Origin: JAAYCB01 sp012744395
Lineage (GTDB): Bacteria; Planctomycetota; Planctomycetia; Pirellulales; Thermoguttaceae
Direction of reading: 5' to 3'
NCBI GenBank assembly: GCA_028703175.1
Contig: JAQVNJ010000093.1
Coordinates: 1 to 25,425 of the forward strand
DNA length: 25,425 bases
Shown: one piece after another, positions 8,403-16,411 of the stretch
Numbering within the stretch: position 1 is the first letter of the stretch
Layout: the number at the start of each line of letters is the position of its first letter
Program-made: the position numbers and the translations under genes
The notes under the pieces: generated by a model
What the model saw: only the letters and a program-made list of their open reading frames with translations
The model's database searches: none
Told to the model about the DNA's origin: nothing

Positions 8403-9794
8403 TCACTCGCTCCACGCGGTGAGAACCTGCCGCTCGGTAACCGGCCACCAGTCTTGCAGCTTGGCGGCCAGCCGGGCGACCACCTGGGGATGCTCGGCGG
8501 CGAGATTCCGGTCTTCATGCGGATCGGCGAGGAGATCGAACAACTGCGGCCGCTTTTCCCTGCGTGGATGATGCCGCCCATGGCGTCCGACCTTGCCGTC
8601 GTAGGTCAAGAGCAGCTTCCATTTCCCCTCGACGACCCAGCGGTAGAGGAGACTCTCCTCGGGCCGCTCGATATCCGCCACGTCGTGCGCAAACGTCTCG
8701 CCGAAGACTGCCTGCCGCGGCGTCGGCCGGCCGGATTTCAGGATCGGCAGCAGGTTGTAGCCGGGCAGGTCCTCCGGGATCGCCGCGCCGGCGGCCGCCA
8801 GCAGCGTCGGCAGGATATCGACACTCGAGCAGAGCTCGCCGCCGCGCCGGCCGGGTTGGATCACGCCGGGCCAGCAGAACATCGTGGGCTGGCGCACGCC
8901 CCCCTCGTTGGCCGTCTGCTTGGAGCGCGGAGCGAACCCCGGGCCGTCCGGCTGCTGGATCCAGCCATTGTCGGCCAGGTAGACAATCAACGTGTCTTGC
9001 GCCACGCCCTTGGCTTCGAGATGGTCGAGCAATTGGCCGCACGTGCCGTCGAACCACTCGACCATCGCGTAGTAACGGGCGACGAAATCCGACTCGACCC
9101 CCTTGGCCTTGTATTTCTGAAAGAGGTCCTCCGGCGGAGTGTGCGGCGCGTGGGGCATGAACGGCGCGTACCAGACGAAGAATGGTTTGCCCTCCCCGAC
9201 CGCCTGGTCAATGAACGCGAAAACCGGCGCCATCCCTTCGCGGCCGATCTTCAAACCGTCGTCTCCATGGCGGCCGCCGGGCTCCGGAAAGCCGCGCGTC
9301 ATGCCGTGGGTGAATCCGCCCCGCCGGTAACTCCCCTCCCACCACTTGCCCGACTGGTGGCTGAGGTAACCCTGCCGGCCGAGCAGCCCGGCGACCGTCG
9401 GGCGCCTGTCAAGTTGCGCGATCAGCTTCTCGCGGAGCGCGGCGTATGCGGCCGCCGCGCGCCCTTGCTTCGTGCCCCGGGCGCCGGCCATCGAAGGAAG
9501 CTGCGCCGGATCGTTGCCGCTGATCCGGTGCTGGTGGGCGTACAGCCCGCTGGCCAGCGTGGCCAACGCGGGACGGCAGAGCGCCGTCGGCACGTATCCG
9601 CGCGTAAACACCGCGCTTTGCGCCGCCAGCCGGTCGAGCCTTGGCGTCTCGATATCCGCATGTCCCATGAAGCCGTAGTCGGTCCAGGCGTGGTCGTCGG
9701 AGATGATCAGCACGAGGTTGGGAACCTTCGCGCCGGCGGCAAACGCGGCCGCTGGAACAACGAGGCAAAGCCCGATCGAAAAGAACGTCTTCAT
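8403..9794 (-). CDS. exported sulfatase with altered signature (CRPAL instead of CxPxR)
   Basis: This 463-residue protein has a signal peptide (residues 1-20), metal-binding Asp33-Asp34 in IISDDHAWTDYGFMGH, a lysine motif SGKWWEG and a YLADNGW motif, all of the sulfatase fold. The signature region reads LCRPALATLASGLYAHQH starting at Cys73, so the usual arginine four residues after the cysteine is Leu77. That arginine normally contacts the active site and is part of the recognition motif of the formylglycine-generating enzyme. From memory, CRxSL-type signatures recur in planctomycete sulfatases, so this is probably a real subfamily and not a decayed gene. An AGGAGG nine bases before the ATG fixes the start. 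It lies 49 bases after the preceding sulfatase gene and 107 before the next. Confidence 0.88.
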   Translation of the reverse strand: MKTFFSIGLCLVVPAAAFAAGAKVPNLVLIISDDHAWTDYGFMGHADIETPRLDRLAAQSAVFTRGYVPTALCRPALATLASGLYAHQHRISGNDPAQLPSMAGARGTKQGRAAAAYAALREKLIAQLDRRPTVAGLLGRQGYLSHQSGKWWEGSYRRGGFTHGMTRGFPEPGGRHGDDGLKIGREGMAPVFAFIDQAVGEGKPFFVWYAPFMPHAPHTPPEDLFQKYKAKGVESDFVARYYAMVEWFDGTCGQLLDHLEAKGVAQDTLIVYLADNGWIQQPDGPGFAPRSKQTANEGGVRQPTMFCWPGVIQPGRRGGELCSSVDILPTLLAAAGAAIPEDLPGYNLLPILKSGRPTPRQAVFGETFAHDVADIERPEESLLYRWVVEGKWKLLLTYDGKVGRHGRHHPRREKRPQLFDLLADPHEDRNLAAEHPQVVARLAAKLQDWWPVTERQVLTAWSE

Positions 9795-9843
9795 GGTCAG
9801 GAACCTCCTACTGATGGACGTTCAAGGGACTCCGGGCGCCGAG

Positions 9844-11664
9844 TCAGCGGAGCAGCGTCAGCGACACGCGGCGGACATCCATGACCGATTTGCCGGGGAT
9901 GTCGATCGCGTGCAGGGTGAGCGGCCCTTGGCCGGATTCGAGTTGGATTTCGCCGAGCTTCAGCGTGTGAAACTCCTTCATCTGGCTTTCGGCGGGCGGC
10001 CGCGGGAGCGTGTCCTGGTTGGTGTACAGGGGCGGATCCCAGCCCGGTTCGACCTTGCCCCTAAGCCGGCTGCCCTTGAACTCCAGTTCGATCGTCGAGC
10101 CGGCATCGGCGAGCGGGCAGGTGTAGTCGATCGCAACGTGGTAGCGGCCCGCGACGTGGACGTCGAGCAGCCATTCCATCCTGTCGTCGCGGCTCGTCCA
10201 GTTGACGAAATAGGAGCAGTTCGGGGCGCCGCTGCTGCGTTTTAAGCCACCGCGCGGCTCGCCGTCGCGGGCGGGAAGGATGGTGATCGGAAACTCCAAG
10301 TAGCCAACGGGGATCGGACACGGGTCGACGCCGTTGCCGCCGGCGCGTTTGACCCCCGATTTGGTGCCGGCCGCGGCCGCCGCGCCAAACATCTCCTCGC
10401 GCCAAGCCTCGGCCGCCGCGGCGAGCCTGGCGGCCAGTTCGGGCTGCCGATCGTTGATCGGCGACTTCTGGCCGGGATCAGCGGCCATGTCGAAAAGCCG
10501 GCCCGCCTGGTCGAGCCGGTGGGTCTGTGTGCGGACGCTGATTCTCTTGTTCCAGACGGAGAAGATCATCCGGTCGTGCCAATCGGCATCCCGGTTGCGA
10601 AGCAGCGGCGCCAGGTCGCGGCCATCGAGCGGCTTGTCGCCGGCGCGCGGAATGCCCGCCAGACTCGTCAGTGTAGGCAGCAGGTCAATTGCCGCGCTGA
10701 TCTGGGTGACTTTCTGACCGGCGGGCAAGCTGGCTGGCCAGCGGATATAGCACACCGAGCGAATCCCTCCCTCGTCGGTGCTCCCCTTGCGACCCTTCAT
10801 GCCGCCGTTGTAGCGCCAGCTATTCGGTCCGTTGTCGGAAAAATAAACGACGATCGTGTTGTCTTCAAGCCCCAACTCTCGCAGCTTTGTCAGCGCCCGG
10901 CCGACGTTCCAGTCCTGGTTCTCCAGCATCGCCAGCGCACAGCGGGTCTGGTCGAGATCTTCCTGCTCCGGCAGCGTGGCGCGCTGCATGACCGGCGCGT
11001 CCTTCAGACGCCGCCAGTATTTGTCAGGCACGGCCCAGGGGGAATGCGGCGTGGTGAACGGCACGTAGCAGAAGAAGGGGCGGCCCTTGTTCTTCTCGAT
11101 GAACGCCAGGGCACGGTCGGTGCAGACGTCCACAATGTAGCCTTGCGTGCGCACGAGGCGCCCGCGGCTGTCCTCCAGCGGCGCGTCGAAGTACTCGCCC
11201 CAGTGGCCGGCCGTGTGGCCAAAGTATTCGTCGAATCCGCGGGCCACGGGATGATAGGGCCACTGGCTGCCGTTGTGCCATTTGCCGAACGCGCCGGTCG
11301 CATACCCGGCGGCTTGGAACGCCTCGGCGATCGTGCTTTCATCGAGGTCGAGCCGCTCCTGGCCGAGCGACGTGCCGTAAACGCCGCCCCGCGGATGGTA
11401 ACGCCCCGTGAGGAACTCCGCCCGCGTCGGCGAGCAGACCGGGCAGACGTAGAACCGTTCCAACGAGACCCCGGCTCGAGCAATGGAGTCGATGTTCGGC
11501 ATCCGGACCAGGGTGTTGCCGGAGTGGCCATAATCGCCCCAGCCGGCGTCGTCGGCCAGAAAAACGAGCAGGTTGGGACTTTGTGATTGGCCGCCGGCGC
11601 TAGCCGCAGCCACCGGAGCAGAGAAGCCGCAGAGGAGGGCCGCCAGGGTGATCCACGTCTTCAT
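9844..11664 (-). CDS. exported sulfatase (CSPTR) with C-terminal beta-sandwich-like domain
   Basis: At 606 residues this is the longest sulfatase here. A signal peptide (about residues 1-21) precedes Asp38-Asp39 in FLADDAGWGDYGHSGN, the formylglycine signature CSPTRAEFLTGRYH starting at Cys77, FGKWHNG and YFSDNGPNSW. The catalytic fold ends near residue 415. The last 190 residues form a separate module beginning near DPCPIPVGYLEFP, with NCSYFVNWTS, IDYTCPLADAGSTIELEF and a terminal VRRVSLTLLR strand; this pattern looks like an all-beta accessory domain, possibly carbohydrate binding. Such a tail is familiar from planctomycete arylsulfatases, though its ligand is not known to me. A GGAGG four bases before the ATG supports the start. 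The gene follows the beta-propeller gene by 99 bases on the same strand. Confidence 0.92.
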   Translation of the reverse strand: MKTWITLAALLCGFSAPVAAASAGGQSQSPNLLVFLADDAGWGDYGHSGNTLVRMPNIDSIARAGVSLERFYVCPVCSPTRAEFLTGRYHPRGGVYGTSLGQERLDLDESTIAEAFQAAGYATGAFGKWHNGSQWPYHPVARGFDEYFGHTAGHWGEYFDAPLEDSRGRLVRTQGYIVDVCTDRALAFIEKNKGRPFFCYVPFTTPHSPWAVPDKYWRRLKDAPVMQRATLPEQEDLDQTRCALAMLENQDWNVGRALTKLRELGLEDNTIVVYFSDNGPNSWRYNGGMKGRKGSTDEGGIRSVCYIRWPASLPAGQKVTQISAAIDLLPTLTSLAGIPRAGDKPLDGRDLAPLLRNRDADWHDRMIFSVWNKRISVRTQTHRLDQAGRLFDMAADPGQKSPINDRQPELAARLAAAAEAWREEMFGAAAAAGTKSGVKRAGGNGVDPCPIPVGYLEFPITILPARDGEPRGGLKRSSGAPNCSYFVNWTSRDDRMEWLLDVHVAGRYHVAIDYTCPLADAGSTIELEFKGSRLRGKVEPGWDPPLYTNQDTLPRPPAESQMKEFHTLKLGEIQLESGQGPLTLHAIDIPGKSVMDVRRVSLTLLR

Positions 11665-11763
11665 GAGACCTCCGGGAGCGCTCTATGGGGTGGCGTTGGC
11701 CAATATTCGGGCACCGACGTTTCCAGTTCCGGCCGGCGGCGAAACCGCGGCACGGCCCGCCGC

Positions 11764-13149
11764 CTACAGGCCGCGGACCATGTACGCCTGCAATCGGCCG
11801 GACTCGTCCGAGTTGAAAAACGCCCGCTTGCCGTCGGGCGAGAGGAACGGGTGGATGTGGGATTCTTTCTTGCACGTCGAACGCGGACGGAGCAAGTAGC
11901 GCCACGCGGCCAGAGGGTCTTTTCCGGGCTCGCCGAACTCGGCCGTGAAGATCTTCGCCTCCACGCCCAGGGGCCCCGCGTCGCTGATCAGCCGCCTTCC
12001 CGCCAGGTCGGTCGCAAAGTGATAGAACTTGGGGTTGGTGAAGTCACGGCTCAAGTCGTTGCGCAGACCGCCGGGCGTGGCGATGCCCACGTGCCCGGCG
12101 TGCTGGGCGGCGCGCCCTTCGATCAACTGGGCCTCCGGCGGTTTCCGCGTGCCGGTGCTCGTAATCGCCCACGTCGTCTGCCCCCGCCAGCACTGATGGC
12201 CCTGGCAGAACTCGTTTCCGTCGCGGCCCCAGGGCAGGTTGCGGAACTGCGTTCCGTCGTCGCGGATCACGTGTATGTCCGCCCCTTGCCCACCGACGAG
12301 CTTCTTGATCCCGCCGCGCTCGTCGATTTCGCATTCGTGATTCTCCTGGATGAGAATGTCGCGGCTCGCTTCGGCATCCAGCGACCGGCAGTACTGGCCG
12401 TGGACGTTGCACCACGTCGGTCCGTGCAGCACGAGCCGCACGCTCGGCCGCACGAGGTCGAAGACGAGCAGTCCAAACGGCGCGTTGGGCGTGTTGCCGT
12501 CGCCCAGGAAGGCCGAGACGGCCAAGCGATTGCCGTCGGAAGAGATCGTCGACAGCACATAGAGCTTGCTGGCCCGGAAGTTCGTGCCCGGCAGCGGGCC
12601 GTCGACGACCAGCAGGGTTTGGCGGTCCGTGCCATCGAGATGCACCCGCTTGAGGAAGAACCGCCCGCCGCCCGGCCGGGTCTCGTCGACGAAGTAATAG
12701 ACGAACTTCCCGTCGGGCGAGACGCTCGGCGCGATGGCGCCCGTCTCCTCGGTGATCGGGTGGAGCGAACAATCGTCATCCAGGTCGCACCGCAGGTATT
12801 GATGCTCCGGATCCGACCGGCTGCCGCCGTGGGCGGTGGCCGCCCGGTGCAGCAGGAAGCGTTTGCCGTCGGGCGCGAACACCTGGGCCTCCATGTACAG
12901 GTGCGACGATCCCACGCCGGTCTCGGTGGTCAATTGGATCACCTCGATGCCCGGAGGCGACTGCTTGTCGACCAGGTCCGGCCTCGGCCTGGCCGGCGGC
13001 GGCTTGTTCTTGGCCGCGAGGACGAGCGGCGCGCCGAAGGCGCTCGGCATCCCGATCGCACGGGCTCCCACCGCGGCCGAGGCCGCGGCCCGGAGGAGCG
13101 AACGCCGCGAAACGCGGCGCGGATTGGACGAACAGAGATTGTCAGGCAT
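11764..13149 (-). CDS. Tat-exported beta-propeller protein, oligogalacturonate-lyase-like
   Basis: This 461-residue protein starts with a twin-arginine signal (SRRSLLRAA at 14-22 followed by an Ala-rich stretch to about 40). The body has repeated propeller strands with APDGKRF (92-98), SPDGKFVYY (144-152), SSDGNRLAVS (203-212) and SPDGKRAFFNSD (438-449), as in TolB/WD40-like propellers. The histidine-bearing motifs NVHGQYC (248-254), QGHQCW (316-321) and SHIHPFLSPDG (430-440) recall the metal-binding histidine/glutamine set of polysaccharide lyase family 22, which cleaves short oligogalacturonides. I infer a lyase-like or sugar-binding role on uronic acid fragments, but a non-catalytic propeller is possible. 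Tat export suggests it folds, perhaps with its metal, in the cytoplasm. AGGAG lies seven bases before the ATG. Confidence 0.72.
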   Translation of the reverse strand: MPDNLCSSNPRRVSRRSLLRAAASAAVGARAIGMPSAFGAPLVLAAKNKPPPARPRPDLVDKQSPPGIEVIQLTTETGVGSSHLYMEAQVFAPDGKRFLLHRAATAHGGSRSDPEHQYLRCDLDDDCSLHPITEETGAIAPSVSPDGKFVYYFVDETRPGGGRFFLKRVHLDGTDRQTLLVVDGPLPGTNFRASKLYVLSTISSDGNRLAVSAFLGDGNTPNAPFGLLVFDLVRPSVRLVLHGPTWCNVHGQYCRSLDAEASRDILIQENHECEIDERGGIKKLVGGQGADIHVIRDDGTQFRNLPWGRDGNEFCQGHQCWRGQTTWAITSTGTRKPPEAQLIEGRAAQHAGHVGIATPGGLRNDLSRDFTNPKFYHFATDLAGRRLISDAGPLGVEAKIFTAEFGEPGKDPLAAWRYLLRPRSTCKKESHIHPFLSPDGKRAFFNSDESGRLQAYMVRGL

Positions 13150-13275
13150 GACCGCGCTCCTGCTGATCGTTGGCGGGAATTACCTCGTTTCTCACGGCGT
13201 CTCGCTGGGTTTGGCCACGCGTCAATCGCCTTGGCCGCGCAAGGGGGGGATGGCCCCAATCGCATTGAAAATCCT

Positions 13276-15411
13276 CTACTTCAGCAGCCAGGCGACGGCC
13301 GCGGCTTCCTGCTGGCCGGCGTCGCCGGTAAAGGTGGTGAGGTTCTCGATCTTCGCGTGAGCACGATAGGCCGCGGCAACGATTTCCGGCTCATCGCCCT
13401 CGCCGGCAAGCCAGAGGTCGCCGGGGGCGCCGAGCGCGATCATCCCCGGCAGATCGAGATACTTCGCCCCGCCGGGAAGGAACATCGGATCGCGGTAATC
13501 GAGCAGCTTGCCGAAGCGAAAGCCGCCGCTGTCGATGGCGGCCCGGTCGATGGCCTGTCCGGCCACGGCGCGGGCGGCGACGGCGATCGGCCCGGCGCTG
13601 CCCCAGCCGGCAACGGCAACCGATTTCGCGCGCGGCGGCGCGCCCGCCGCTCCCTTGCGGAGGAGACCGACGATCGAGAGCACGTCGTGGGCGCGCTGGG
13701 CGAACAGCGCGTGGTTGTAGCCGAACGTGTAGCCGGCGAACTCGCGCGGGTTGGCGACCACCCGCGTCTGCCGCACGGGTTCGCCGCCTTGAAAGAGCAG
13801 ATCGGCGCCGAGAACCGCCACGCCGCCCGCCACGAGCTTCATCACGGCTGGCTTGATGCTCCCGCCGGGTTCGCGGAGCGCCGCGGCGCCGTTGTCGTCG
13901 AGCCAGACAATGGCCCGCCCGCTCCAATCCTTGGGCTGGAGCCAAGTGAGATCGACTTCCTCTTGGTAGGTTGTGTTGAGCAGCGTTCCGAGCATCTCGA
14001 CAAAACCGCCGCGATCCTGCTTCTCCTCGAGGACCCACTCGAGCTGGCCCGCAGCGGCGAATTGGCGGCCGATCAGCACTTCAACGGCCCCGCCGATCTG
14101 GGCGCGCAAGCCGTCGGGCGTCGCGGCGGCGGCGCGGAGCTGCTTGTCCGCGTCGTCGCTGAGCCACTTGAGCAGCTTGCGTTCGAAATCCGGGTCGGCG
14201 GCCTTCGGCGCGGGGTGCTCCTCGTTCCAGACGGTCAACTGCTCGCGCGAGAGCGGCTCGAAATCGCGTTCGATGACCGGCGATCGGTGGCCGAGCTTGA
14301 AGTGCTTGTTGAGGAACGTGTAGAAGGCGGATCGGGTGACGGCGTTGTAGTTGTGCGGAAAATGTTCGCCGCGCTGGAGAAACACCTTGTCCTTGGCGCT
14401 GTAGGCCGCGTAGAGCTGCTGCAATTCGGGAAATCCCTTCGTGGCCATCTCCTTGGTCCAGTCGTCGGCCGAGTTCATCCCCTGCGGCTTGGGCGCGAAG
14501 AGAGCGGCGAACTCGACGTTGCCCGTGTTGACGCGCAGCAGCGAGGCGTTCTCGCACGTGCAGCCGCCCTGCATTGCCGTGCTGACCATCACCACGGGGA
14601 AGGAGAGCTGGATGCGTTCGTCGATCGCCGCCGCCAGCATCGTTTGCGTGCCGCCGCCGCTGGCGCCGGTGATCGCGGTTCGCTGCGGGTCGACCTCGGG
14701 CAGGCTGAGCAGAAAATCCAGCCCCCGCACCGAATTCCAGGTTTGCAGACCCATGATGTTCTGCGCGTGGGCTTCCGCCTGTGGGCTGTAGAGCCCCCAG
14801 TTCTCCACCGTGTTCATCTCCGGCCGCTGCTTGGCGAACGTGTGCACGACCTCGCGGGGCAACTGGATCGAATCCGAATCGCTGAGCATGTCCCACTGCC
14901 AGACGACGCAGCCCATCCGCGCAAGCTGCACGCAGAGAGCCTGGTAGGTGCTGCGGCCGCCGCTCTCGAAGCGCTCCGCCCCGGCGGCGATCTCGCGCCG
15001 CACCGACTCTTCGCTGGCCAGGTGCAGCCGCGCGTCCTGCCGGTGCCCGTGCGCGCACATCACGCCCGGCGCCTTGCCCTTGAGGTTCTTCGGCCGATAG
15101 AGGTTGCCCGTCACGAAGAAGCCGGGGAGGCTTTCGAAATAAACCTTCTCCACCGTGTACTCTCCCCGGTCGATCTTGCCGTGGATCACTGCATTGAGCG
15201 GCGTCTTCGTCGGCATCGGCCACAGCCCCGCCGCGACCAGAATCTGCCGCCGCACATATTCCTTCCGGGCTTCCCAATCACTCAACGAGGAGGGCGGATT
15301 GAACGGGAAGTAACCGTTCAAGTCCTTGGGAGGTTGGAGGCGGGCATCTTCAGCGTGCGCGGCCAGCGAGAAGATGCAAATCGTGGCAAGAACCAGGAGG
15401 ATTCGTTTCAT
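13276..15411 (-). CDS. exported two-part alpha/beta hydrolase, acetyl-xylan-esterase-like
   Basis: This 711-residue protein has a signal peptide (residues 1-20, ending AAHA). The first half is an alpha/beta hydrolase: a HGH motif in MCAHGHRQDARLH (about 118-130, oxyanion region), and the nucleophile elbow TGASGGGTQT with the serine near residue 251; HFPHNYN is a candidate for the histidine region. The second half (about 480-711) has strands and a VAVAGWGSAG turn that look like a second hydrolase fold in which the elbow has Trp in place of the first Gly, so it is probably inactive or altered. The likely job is removing acetyl or other ester groups from polysaccharide. The ATG at 15411 begins the signal peptide and has AAGG nine bases upstream; the frame extends to 15495 without support. 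It is the first gene of the minus-strand block. Confidence 0.82.
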   Translation of the reverse strand: MKRILLVLATICIFSLAAHAEDARLQPPKDLNGYFPFNPPSSLSDWEARKEYVRRQILVAAGLWPMPTKTPLNAVIHGKIDRGEYTVEKVYFESLPGFFVTGNLYRPKNLKGKAPGVMCAHGHRQDARLHLASEESVRREIAAGAERFESGGRSTYQALCVQLARMGCVVWQWDMLSDSDSIQLPREVVHTFAKQRPEMNTVENWGLYSPQAEAHAQNIMGLQTWNSVRGLDFLLSLPEVDPQRTAITGASGGGTQTMLAAAIDERIQLSFPVVMVSTAMQGGCTCENASLLRVNTGNVEFAALFAPKPQGMNSADDWTKEMATKGFPELQQLYAAYSAKDKVFLQRGEHFPHNYNAVTRSAFYTFLNKHFKLGHRSPVIERDFEPLSREQLTVWNEEHPAPKAADPDFERKLLKWLSDDADKQLRAAAATPDGLRAQIGGAVEVLIGRQFAAAGQLEWVLEEKQDRGGFVEMLGTLLNTTYQEEVDLTWLQPKDWSGRAIVWLDDNGAAALREPGGSIKPAVMKLVAGGVAVLGADLLFQGGEPVRQTRVVANPREFAGYTFGYNHALFAQRAHDVLSIVGLLRKGAAGAPPRAKSVAVAGWGSAGPIAVAARAVAGQAIDRAAIDSGGFRFGKLLDYRDPMFLPGGAKYLDLPGMIALGAPGDLWLAGEGDEPEIVAAAYRAHAKIENLTTFTGDAGQQEAAAVAWLLK

Positions 15412-15466
15412 GGCTGTCGCCTTGCTCGGGGTGGGTGGCTTGACGGGTGATCGAAACAGCAAGGGG

Positions 15467-15481
15467 ATTCTACCACGGTAG
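15467..15481 (-). promoter_or_regulatory. possible -10 box overlapped by a 12-base inverted repeat
   Basis: On the minus strand, CTACCGTGGTAG is an inverted repeat with 5-base arms, and its right arm runs into TAGAAT, which matches the TATAAT consensus at five of six positions. It sits about 56 bases before the start of the esterase gene that opens the minus-strand block. A convincing -35 element is not visible at normal spacing. It could be a repressor site covering a promoter, or chance. Confidence 0.25.
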
Positions 15482-15505
15482 CCCGCCCAATGCACATGCC
15501 CACGG

Positions 15506-16279
15506 CTACCGCCCTGCCCCCCTGCTCCCGATCAGCGTCTCTGCCCACGCCCGGTCGTCGCCTTCCAGCGGTGGGTTGGGCGCCTGCCGGTAGTCCAGCG
15601 TGCGGCCATAGCGCCCCCCCTCGTACGCTTCATCGAGAAGCGGCTGGAGAGCCAGCTTCAATTCTTTGTCTCCGGGCCGCAGCGGGATCGAGATGCCTGG
15701 CAGCGGTTCTCGGATTGAGATCGGGTACAAGTACGCCGTCTGCCGACCACCCACGCGGATCGTAACGCGATAGGGCGAGATCGCCTCCAGAGGGCAGACA
15801 TGCGGCCGCAGCAGCCCGCGCCAGTCTCCGCGGCGAACCAGGTCGATTTCAACGACGTGCACTCCGCCCCGGAGCAGTTCACTGCGCTTTTGGAGATAAT
15901 GCTCCAACCCCGCGCCGATCTTGTTCGCCGGGCTGATCAGCTCGATGACCGTGATCAGTCGGCCGTCGTCCGCGCGGAGAATCCGGATGAACCGCTCGGT
16001 CAACGGCTCCAAGTCTATCATCAGCTTGAACGGCGCCGAAATCGCCAAGCCCCCTTCGGCGATATCCGAGGCATCCGGTTGGCTGACCGTCACGTCCGCA
16101 ACCACCGTCCGGGCTGCCTCGTCGCTGTTCTCGATCGCCAAGCGTTCCTCAGGGCGCGCCACCAGATCGTCGGGCAAGAGCCGATTCAACTCGGTGGTCG
16201 CCAGCGCCACAAACTGCGTGTGCAGCCCCGGCCAGTGGGGTTCGAGGTAGGGGTCCATGCCTGGAAACGGGCTCTTCAT
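15506..16279 (-). CDS. DUF4058 family protein
   Basis: The N-terminus MKSPFPGMDPYLEPHWPG is the near-invariant opening of the DUF4058 family, small proteins common in planctomycetes and cyanobacteria whose function is unknown. The 257 residues match the family's usual size of around 250. Inside are VTVSQPD, RIRVGG-like strands and the EIDLVRRGDW motif (near 164-173), which recall the uptake of a nuclease-like core often proposed for uncharacterised families with ExD motifs, but I do not assign activity. There is no signal peptide, so it is cytoplasmic, and there is no visible link with the exported sulfatase block, which begins 94 bases downstream on the same strand. GGAGG lies nine bases before the ATG. 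Confidence 0.9.
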   Translation of the reverse strand: MKSPFPGMDPYLEPHWPGLHTQFVALATTELNRLLPDDLVARPEERLAIENSDEAARTVVADVTVSQPDASDIAEGGLAISAPFKLMIDLEPLTERFIRILRADDGRLITVIELISPANKIGAGLEHYLQKRSELLRGGVHVVEIDLVRRGDWRGLLRPHVCPLEAISPYRVTIRVGGRQTAYLYPISIREPLPGISIPLRPGDKELKLALQPLLDEAYEGGRYGRTLDYRQAPNPPLEGDDRAWAETLIGSRGAGR

Positions 16280-16308
16280 GGGGCGGGTCCTCCGATGGCG
16301 TGGAATCC

Positions 16309-16314
16309 ATTATA
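16309..16314 (-). promoter_or_regulatory. candidate -10 box for the DUF4058 gene
   Basis: The minus strand carries a perfect TATAAT here, placed so that transcription would start about 20 bases before the DUF4058 start codon. In this GC-rich DNA an exact match in the right place is suggestive, but no good -35 hexamer is seen; the region where it would lie is occupied by the heptamer repeat. On the plus strand the overlapping TATAAC could equally serve the prenyltransferase gene. Confidence 0.35.
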
Positions 16315-16340
16315 ACGGAAACTGAAAGCCATCAGCCACC

Positions 16341-16370
16341 AGCAGTCAGCAGTCAGCAATCAGCAATCAG
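16341..16370. repeat. short heptanucleotide tandem repeat
   Basis: Two copies of AGCAGTC are followed by two of AGCAATC and a partial unit, with a related ATCAGCC just before. It lies in the 132-base gap between the divergent DUF4058 and prenyltransferase genes, upstream of both. Heptamer repeats of this kind are well known in intergenic DNA of filamentous cyanobacteria; I also associate similar runs with planctomycete intergenic DNA, from memory only. It codes for nothing and may vary in copy number. Confidence 0.75.
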
Positions 16371-16411
16371 GTTTCCGCTCTCCGCAGCGCAAACGGCTTC
16401 TGCTCTTAACC

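Noticed and set aside
11587..15450. Plus-strand frame of 1287 codons antisense to the propeller and the esterase
   Set aside because: The composition is Arg/Ala/Gly/Val-rich without recognisable domains, and it spans two real genes plus their gap. It is a by-product of GC bias.
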